10,139 nt of DNA from an uncultured Oscillospiraceae bacterium (lineage in GTDB: Bacteria > Bacillota > Clostridia > UBA1212 > UBA1255). Positions 5,970 to 10,139 of the stretch are shown piece by piece. The position numbers and the translations under genes are program-made. Each line of letters starts with the position of its first letter. Positions within the stretch are counted from its first letter, which is position 1. The stretch is from the NCBI GenBank assembly GCA_902462635.1, contig CABQCN010000021.1, positions 1-10,139 of the forward strand, written 5' to 3'. The notes beneath the pieces were generated by a model that was not told the DNA's origin, ran no database searches, and was given only the letters and a program-made list of their open reading frames with translations.

Positions 5970-6865
5970 GATTTTGCACCGCCCGTCCGCAGCAAAGCGG
6001 ATAATACCGCGATGCCTTCTTCTACCGTGATAAGATCCGTCGGGACATCCACGCCGTTTTGTTTTAGAATATGCATCAGGGCGGTAATCTGAGGAACTTC
6101 CAAACCCGCCGCGCGCACGCGTTCCACATTGGAGAACATCTTGCGCGGCGTCGTGTCCGCTACAATTTCACCGCGGTCGATCAGAATGACCCGGTCTGCC
6201 AGCGCAACTTCATCCATATGGTGTGTGATATGGACAATCGTAATCCCCTGCTCCCGGTTCAGCTTACCCACTAAAGCCATTACTTCCCTGCGCCCGATCG
6301 GATCGAGCATTGCCGTCGCTTCGTCAAGTACGATGCAGTCCGGGCGCATTGCGATGATCCCGGCGATCGCGCAGCGCTGCTTCTGGCCGCCGGAGAGCAG
6401 GTGCGGTTCTGTCGTCCGCTCCTTATCCATTTTCACGGTATCGAGCGCCCAGTCGATCCGCCGGACCATTTCTTCCCGCGGTACGCCGATATTCTCCAGT
6501 CCGAACGCCACGTCCTCTTCTACGGAGGTTCCCACGATCTGATTATCCGGATTTTGAAATACCATGCCGACATGGCTGCGGATTTCCCAGATCATCTCCT
6601 CCTTGCTCGTATCGATATCATTGACAAAAACAGTACCTTCCGTCGGCAGCAGCAGCGCGTTCATCGTGCGCGCCAAGGTGGATTTCCCCGATCCGTTTCT
6701 CCCCACGATTGCTATAAACTCGCCCTTTTTAATAGTAAAATCGGCATTTTTCACGGCATAATTCAATCTGCGGGGAACGACGGGCTGCTTTTTATCGCTT
6801 TCCGGCTCCGCCTCGAGATCGTCATAGGTATAAGAAACATTTTTAAATTTTATAAAATCCGTCAT
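5960..6865 (-). CDS. ecfA1: ECF transporter ATP-binding protein EcfA1
   Basis: First ATPase subunit of the ECF module. The 301 residues carry Walker A GRNGSGKST at 55-63, the Q-loop glutamine at 104 in VFQNPDNQIVG, signature LSGGQ at 157-161, Walker B IVLDEA at 178-183 and the switch histidine at 215. A polar stretch at about 15-33, between the first strands, lengthens the N-terminus. Walker B ends in Asp-Glu-Ala, where EcfA2 has Asp-Glu-Pro. I chose ATG at 6865 because AGGGGA lies 7 bases upstream and similarity begins at MTDFIKFKNV. An in-frame TTG at 6886 is possible on paper but would sit in the terminator's U tract. The gene follows rplQ by 80 bases that contain a terminator-like hairpin. 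Confidence 0.95.
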   Translation of the reverse strand: MTDFIKFKNVSYTYDDLEAEPESDKKQPVVPRRLNYAVKNADFTIKKGEFIAIVGRNGSGKSTLARTMNALLLPTEGTVFVNDIDTSKEEMIWEIRSHVGMVFQNPDNQIVGTSVEEDVAFGLENIGVPREEMVRRIDWALDTVKMDKERTTEPHLLSGGQKQRCAIAGIIAMRPDCIVLDEATAMLDPIGRREVMALVGKLNREQGITIVHITHHMDEVALADRVILIDRGEIVADTTPRKMFSNVERVRAAGLEVPQITALMHILKQNGVDVPTDLITVEEGIAVLSALLRTGGAKSCR

Positions 6866-6884
6866 CGTAAAATCCCCTGTTGCC

Positions 6885-6917
6885 AAAAACGGGGATCATC
6901 TCAGAAGACAATCCCCG
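6885..6917 (-). terminator. Intrinsic terminator or attenuator after rplQ
   Basis: On the minus strand, CGGGGATTGTCT pairs with AGATGATCCCCG (two G-U pairs) around the 4-base loop TCTG, giving a 12-base-pair stem directly followed by TTTTT. This is a classic rho-independent terminator shape. It lies 28 bases after the rplQ stop and 20 bases before the ecfA1 start codon. It should end or reduce transcription of the alpha operon before the ecf genes. Confidence 0.75.
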
Positions 6918-6944
6918 CTTTCAATCCTTCATAAAGCATGCCGC

Positions 6945-6953
6945 ATTATACCA
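6945..6953 (-). promoter_or_regulatory. Candidate extended -10 promoter at the rplQ stop codon
   Basis: The minus strand reads TGGTATAAT, a perfect TGnTATAAT extended -10, spanning the last rplQ codons (Leu-Val-stop). No good -35 is visible at 16-18 bases, which extended -10 promoters can do without. It would start transcription near 6938, ahead of the hairpin and ecfA1. Because the L17 C-terminus is conserved as LV-stop, the match may be coincidence. Confidence 0.4.
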
Positions 6954-7470
6954 GTTCCAATATTGCCATCGGCGCCGCGTCGCCTCTTCTCGGCCCCGTC
7001 TTATAGATTCTCGTATAACCGCCCTTACGGTCTTTGTATTTCGGTGCGATTTCGTCAAAAAGCTTATTTACGACATTGATATTGTTGCCTTCCGCGTCTT
7101 TGACTTTATATACCCATTCGATCGCCTGTTTCCGTACCGCAAGCCGTTCGGGATTGTCGATCCGGACAAGCTCCGTCTTGATTTCACGATCCGCGAATTT
7201 CGTATATTTCTTACCGTTCTTCGAAGTGACGACCGTGGTCTCTCTTTTTCCCTTCGAATCCACGGGAACGCTGCTTACCTTAACCTGCTTCGTCGTAAAA
7301 TTGTCGGCTTCCCGTACCGCTTTCGCTATGATCTTTTCCGTAATGCTCTGTACTTCTTTTGCTCTCGTTTCCGTCGTCACGATCGATCCGTTCTGCAAAA
7401 GCGCGGTCACAAGGCCTCTGAGCATTGCTTTTCTTTGGTCCGCAGAGCGGCCAAGCTTTCTATATGCCAT
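6946..7470 (-). CDS. rplQ: 50S ribosomal protein L17, with a long internal insertion
   Basis: L17 sits near the exit of the peptide tunnel on the large subunit. The ends are canonical: [17 protein letters not shown] at 2-18, TTETRAKEV at 32-40 and [20 protein letters not shown] at 150-169 with the LELV tail. The protein has 174 residues against about 115-125 in most bacteria. The extra 50-60 residues lie at about 53-108, between the EKII helix and the RLAVRKQA helix, and are Lys/Val/Thr-rich ([23 protein letters not shown]). I recall comparable enlarged L17 proteins in some Clostridia, so this is probably a lineage feature, not a frameshift. The start is ATG at 7470, with AGGAGGG about 10 bases upstream. 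It is the last gene of the alpha operon. Confidence 0.97.
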   Translation of the reverse strand: MAYRKLGRSADQRKAMLRGLVTALLQNGSIVTTETRAKEVQSITEKIIAKAVREADNFTTKQVKVSSVPVDSKGKRETTVVTSKNGKKYTKFADREIKTELVRIDNPERLAVRKQAIEWVYKVKDAEGNNINVVNKLFDEIAPKYKDRKGGYTRIYKTGPRRGDAAPMAILELV

Positions 7471-7506
7471 TTGAATTTACCCTCCTGTCTAATACTGTGT
7501 ATGACC

Positions 7507-8466
7507 TCATTCGTCTTCTTTTCTGAGAGAAAGTCCGAGAGATTCCAATTTCTGAATGACTTCTTCCAAGGATTTTCTTCCGAGATTCCGCACTTTCATC
7601 ATTTCTTCTTCCGTTTTATCTGCCAGATCGCCGACCGTATTAACGGACGCGCGCTTCAGACAGTTATAGGAACGGACGGAAAGATCGAGGTCCTCAATAT
7701 TCATTTCCAATATTTTTTCTGTCTTTCCCGAGAGATCCTTCTCAACGACGACGTGTTTTACTTCCTTCTCCTCGTCGAGATTCACAAAGAGAGAGAATTG
7801 GTCGATGAGAATTTTCGCGCTCTCGCTGATGGCCTCTTTCGGAGTCATCGCGCCGTTCGTCCAAACTTCGAGCGTCAATTTATCGTAATCGGTTACATTG
7901 CCGACACGCGTATTTTCAACGCTGTAGTTCACCTTCGGCACCGGGGAGAAAAGCGAATCGATCGGAATGACGCTGAAAGGCATATTGGAGGTTTTATTTT
8001 TATCCGCAGGCCTCCAGCCCGTGGCGGTGCCGACTTCCATTTCGATGGAAAATTCCGCGTCGCCGTTCAGCGTGGCAATATGCTGTTCGGGGTTCAAGAC
8101 TTCGATATCCGCGTCGCATACGATATCCGCCGCGGTCACTTCTCCCTTTTCGGTTTTCGAAATGCTGACGATCTTCGTCGTATCGGGATCGTCGGAGTAA
8201 ATCTTGAACGCAACGGATTTTATGTTCAGAATAATTTCCGTAACATCCTCTACAACACCGGGAATCGTTGTAAATTCATGGCAGGCGCCTTTCAATTTGA
8301 TATTTAAAGCCGCCGACCCCGGCAAAGACGAAAGAAGTATCCGTCTGAGTGAATTTCCTAATGTCGTTCCGTATCCTCTTTCAAGGGGTTCTACGACGAA
8401 TTTGCCATATCGTTCAAATTCGTCTGTCGCCACACATTCTATTCTTGGCTTTTCAATTTCATTCAC
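7507..8466 (-). CDS. rpoA: DNA-directed RNA polymerase subunit alpha
   Basis: The alpha dimer is the platform for assembly of RNA polymerase and contacts promoter UP elements and activators. The 319 residues comprise the N-terminal assembly domain (about 1-230, with [20 protein letters not shown] at 23-42), an acidic Lys/Glu linker and the C-terminal domain (about 250-315). Residues of the DNA-binding determinant are present at the E. coli positions: Arg265, Asn268, Gly296, Lys298 and Ser299, within [12 protein letters not shown] and [10 protein letters not shown]. The start codon is GTG at 8466, supported by GAGGAGGG about 7 bases upstream and by the usual EIEKP beginning. It lies between rpsD and rplQ, with short gaps of 38 and 36 bases. 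Confidence 0.98.
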   Translation of the reverse strand: MNEIEKPRIECVATDEFERYGKFVVEPLERGYGTTLGNSLRRILLSSLPGSAALNIKLKGACHEFTTIPGVVEDVTEIILNIKSVAFKIYSDDPDTTKIVSISKTEKGEVTAADIVCDADIEVLNPEQHIATLNGDAEFSIEMEVGTATGWRPADKNKTSNMPFSVIPIDSLFSPVPKVNYSVENTRVGNVTDYDKLTLEVWTNGAMTPKEAISESAKILIDQFSLFVNLDEEKEVKHVVVEKDLSGKTEKILEMNIEDLDLSVRSYNCLKRASVNTVGDLADKTEEEMMKVRNLGRKSLEEVIQKLESLGLSLRKEDE

Positions 8467-8504
8467 GGTAATCCCTCCTCGGAATCTAAATACTCACGGC
8501 AAAA

Positions 8505-9137
8505 TTATTTACTGTACAATTCTACGATGAGATGCTCCTGTACAGGTAAATCGATATCTTCGCGTTTCGGATAGGTCAATACGGTTCCCTGCAGCTTATC
8601 CGCGTCGAACGAAAGCCATTCCGGAATCGTGCGGCCGCTCGTAACATCAAGAATTTCCGTGATTCTGGTATTCGACCTGCTCTTCTCGCAGACAGCGATC
8701 ACGTCGTTTGCGGAAACCAGGAAGGAAGGAATATTCACTCTTTTGCCGTTTACCGTAAAATGTCCGTGCAGAACGAGCTGCCTCGCTTCTGCTCTCGAAG
8801 TGCCGAGGCCGAGACGGTATGCGACATTATCCAGTCTTCTTTCCAGCAAGATCAAAAGAGATTCGCCCGTTACTCCGGTCTTCTTATTTGCCATTTCATA
8901 ATACTTGTGGAATTGTTTTTCCAGCACGCCGTAGTATCTTTTTACTTTTTGTTTTTCTCTGAGCTGCGTGCAATATTCGGACTGCTTCTTCTTAGCCTGT
9001 CCGTGCTGACCGGGGGCATAGCCTCTCTTAGGTCTTGAAATCGCGCATTTCTCCGTATAGCATCTTGTACCTTTCAGAAAAAGCTTCTCGCCTTCCCTTC
9101 TGCAAAGTCTGCAGGATGCGTCATTATATTTGGCCAT
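8505..9137 (-). CDS. rpsD: 30S ribosomal protein S4, zinc-binding (C+) form
   Basis: S4 is a primary binder of 16S rRNA that starts small-subunit assembly. In several bacteria it is also the repressor that controls its own operon. The 210 residues keep the N-terminal zinc ligands Cys9, Cys12, Cys26 and Cys31 (C-X2-C-X13-C-X4-C), marking the C+ paralogue type. [12 protein letters not shown] follows at about 35-46, and the S4 RNA-binding domain begins near residue 97 with [13 protein letters not shown], then [21 protein letters not shown]. The start is ATG at 9137, with GGAGGTG about 8 bases upstream. Placement between rpsK and rpoA is the Clostridia and proteobacterial arrangement; in B. subtilis rpsD is elsewhere. 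Confidence 0.98.
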   Translation of the reverse strand: MAKYNDASCRLCRREGEKLFLKGTRCYTEKCAISRPKRGYAPGQHGQAKKKQSEYCTQLREKQKVKRYYGVLEKQFHKYYEMANKKTGVTGESLLILLERRLDNVAYRLGLGTSRAEARQLVLHGHFTVNGKRVNIPSFLVSANDVIAVCEKSRSNTRITEILDVTSGRTIPEWLSFDADKLQGTVLTYPKREDIDLPVQEHLIVELYSK

Positions 9138-9156
9138 TGATTTACACCTCCGTTAA

Positions 9157-9555
9157 TTAAACTCTTCTTCTCTTGGGCGGTCTGCATCCGTTGTGCGGAA
9201 TCGGCGTCTCGTCCTTAATCATCGTGACGTCGAGTCCTGCGACCTGCAGCGCCCGGATTGCAGATTCGCGCCCTGCGCCCGGTCCTCTGACAAATACTTC
9301 GACGGATTTCAGGCCATGTTCCATCGCAGCTTTCGCAGCCGTCTCCGCAGCGGATTGCGCGGCAAACGGAGTGCTCTTCTTGGAGCCTCTGAATCCCAGT
9401 CCCCCGGCGCTTGCCCAGGAAATCGCATTGCCGGACTTATCTGTAATCGTAACGATCGTATTATTAAAACTGGAGCGAATATGAGCCTGGCCAAATTCGA
9501 TGAATTTACGCTCTCTTCTTTTGCCCTTAACAGTTCTTTTGGTTTTAACAGCCAT
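9157..9555 (-). CDS. rpsK: 30S ribosomal protein S11
   Basis: S11 is a platform protein of the small subunit near the mRNA exit region. The 132 residues have a basic N-terminus ([17 protein letters not shown]), the [19 protein letters not shown] block, the signature [15 protein letters not shown] and the conserved basic end [15 protein letters not shown] place the start at the ATG at 9555 because GGAGG lies 7 bases upstream and the family begins there. An in-frame TTG two codons earlier would overlap the ribosome binding site. The rpsM stop codon abuts this Shine-Dalgarno (TAAGGAGG), so the two genes are tightly linked. Confidence 0.98.
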   Translation of the reverse strand: MAVKTKRTVKGKRRERKFIEFGQAHIRSSFNNTIVTITDKSGNAISWASAGGLGFRGSKKSTPFAAQSAAETAAKAAMEHGLKSVEVFVRGPGAGRESAIRALQVAGLDVTMIKDETPIPHNGCRPPKRRRV

Positions 9556-9567
9556 AATCAAACCTCC

Positions 9568-9936
9568 TTATTTCTTCTTGCCTGCTACGGTCTTGCTGGG
9601 GCCTTTTCTCGTCCTGGCATTCGTTTTCGTCCTCTGCCCTCTTACGGGAAGACCCATCTTGTGACGTCTGCCTCTGTAACAGCCAATTTCCATAAGACGT
9701 TTGATATTGAGGGAAACTTCTCTGCGGACATCTCCTTCAACAACATATTCTTTATCTATAACATCTCTTAATTTACCGACTTCGTCGTCGGTTAAGTCTC
9801 TGATTCTAGTATCCGGATTAATCCCCGTTTTGGAAAGAATTTCATTCGATTTTGATCTTCCGATTCCGTAAATGTACGTCAATCCGATTTCAACACGCTT
9901 TTCTCTCGGCAAGTCCACACCTGCAATTCGAGCCAT
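9568..9936 (-). CDS. rpsM: 30S ribosomal protein S13
   Basis: S13 is a small-subunit head protein that contacts the P-site tRNA and the large subunit in a bridge. The 122 residues begin [20 protein letters not shown], then [12 protein letters not shown]. The end carries the conserved [17 protein letters not shown] segment and the lysine-rich tail. The start is ATG at 9936, with GGAGGTG about 9 bases upstream; an in-frame GTG at 9948 lies within the Shine-Dalgarno and is unlikely. It is the first gene after the 176-base gap following rpmJ and has its own strong promoter candidate at 9980-10007. Confidence 0.98.
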   Translation of the reverse strand: MARIAGVDLPREKRVEIGLTYIYGIGRSKSNEILSKTGINPDTRIRDLTDDEVGKLRDVIDKEYVVEGDVRREVSLNIKRLMEIGCYRGRRHKMGLPVRGQRTKTNARTRKGPSKTVAGKKK

Positions 9937-9979
9937 TCGCAAATACACCTCCGTAAAATTACCAGTTCTTTTCTGTAAA

Positions 9980-10007
9980 AATATAAAATATCTTCTATAT
10001 ATGTCAA
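9980..10007 (-). promoter_or_regulatory. Strong sigma-A promoter upstream of rpsM
   Basis: On the minus strand, a perfect TTGACA (10002-10007) is followed by a 16-base AT-rich spacer and TATATT (9980-9985, 5 of 6 consensus). The predicted start near 9973 leaves a leader of about 37 bases with the rpsM ribosome binding site. It would give the S13-S11-S4-alpha-L17 genes their own promoter inside the larger ribosomal cluster. Confidence 0.7.
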
Positions 10008-10009
10008 CA

Positions 10010-10048
10010 TTCCGAAGCTCATGTCACGCATGCAGCCGCACTCCGGAA
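10010..10048 (-). other. Stem-loop in the rpmJ-rpsM gap
   Basis: On the minus strand TTCCGGAG (10041-10048) can pair with CTTCGGAA (10010-10017). The 8-base-pair stem has one G-U pair and closes a 23-base loop that contains the palindrome GCATGC. It ends two bases before the TTGACA box of the rpsM promoter and has no U tract. It would form only in transcripts coming from rpmJ, or act as a DNA dyad. The rest of the gap (10049-10112) shows nothing else I can support. Confidence 0.35.
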
Positions 10049-10112
10049 CGATAATCCTCTTTGCTTCCCGGTTCTGCCTCCGACGGCCGGACCGGAGAAG
10101 CCCTGTTCGTAA

Positions 10113-10139
10113 TCAGCCCTGCTTTTGCTTATGCTTCGG
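10113..10139 (-). CDS. rpmJ: 50S ribosomal protein L36, last codons only
   Basis: The final eight codons read PKHKQKQG and then TGA, the characteristic end of bacterial L36 (a protein of about 37 residues ending NPKHKQRQG or similar). The rest lies beyond the window edge. Its place directly upstream of rpsM is the normal one (infA-rpmJ-rpsM-rpsK), which supports the call despite the short length. Confidence 0.9.
   Translation of the reverse strand, partial: PKHKQKQG

Noticed and set aside
6866..6886. Longer ecfA1 starting at TTG 6886
   Set aside because: That start would lie in the terminator U tract with no ribosome binding site. ATG 6865 has AGGGGA at good spacing and family-like beginning residues.
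6880..8307. 475-codon open frame on the plus strand opposite rplQ and rpoA
   Set aside because: It lies wholly antisense to two certain genes, has no Shine-Dalgarno, and its translation is Arg/Phe/His-rich with no recognisable domain. It is a by-product of the codon use of the real genes.
1..10139. Mobile elements, CRISPR, tRNA/rRNA or defence-island content
   Set aside because: I saw no transposase, integrase, spaced direct repeats, tRNA-like cloverleaf or rRNA sequence. The mazEF pair is in its normal chromosomal place after alr and does not mark an island.

Overview
This is a core-genome stretch from a Gram-positive, Clostridia-like Firmicute of middling GC content. The evidence is the order rpmJ-rpsM-rpsK-rpsD-rpoA-rplQ-ecfA1-ecfA2-ecfT, a four-cysteine S4, an expanded L17, strong AGGAGG-type ribosome binding sites, an alr-mazE-mazF cluster of the Bacillus/Clostridium type, and DUF378 and DUF6873-like neighbours. 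I cannot name a genus. Almost everything reads on the minus strand; one gene (327-1043) reads on the plus strand.

Right part (10139 down to 6885), in transcription order: the last codons of rpmJ, then a 176-base gap holding a strong promoter (TTGACA, 16 bases, TATATT), then rpsM, rpsK, rpsD, rpoA and rplQ. This is the alpha operon, encoding small- and large-subunit ribosomal proteins plus the RNA polymerase alpha subunit. It ends in a hairpin with a five-U tract just after rplQ.

Middle (6865 to 4300): ecfA1, ecfA2 and ecfT overlap one another and encode the shared energising module of ECF-type vitamin/metal importers. No substrate-binding S component is present, as expected for a shared module. 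The leader before ecfA1 is unusual. The rplQ stop codon lies inside a perfect extended -10, and the terminator's 3' arm can also pair with the ecfA1 Shine-Dalgarno.

Left-middle (4320 to 1024): a candidate promoter inside the end of ecfT starts a second unit. It holds a 129-residue secreted or membrane-anchored protein of unknown function, nnrD (NAD(P)HX repair), alr (D-alanine supply for the wall), and the mazE-mazF antitoxin-toxin pair.

Left end: a plus-strand gene of the DUF6873 type (guanidino-modifying-enzyme-like fold) runs tail to tail into mazF with a 20-base overlap. It is divergent from a partial DUF378 membrane protein gene cut by the window edge. Both divergent genes have promoter-like elements, and the plus-strand gene appears to be leaderless.

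I found no mobile element, CRISPR array, tRNA or rRNA. No gene-free stretch exceeds 300 bases. I see no convincing undescribed system. The most interesting points are regulatory (ecfA1 leader, leaderless gene, convergent overlap) and the L17 insertion.
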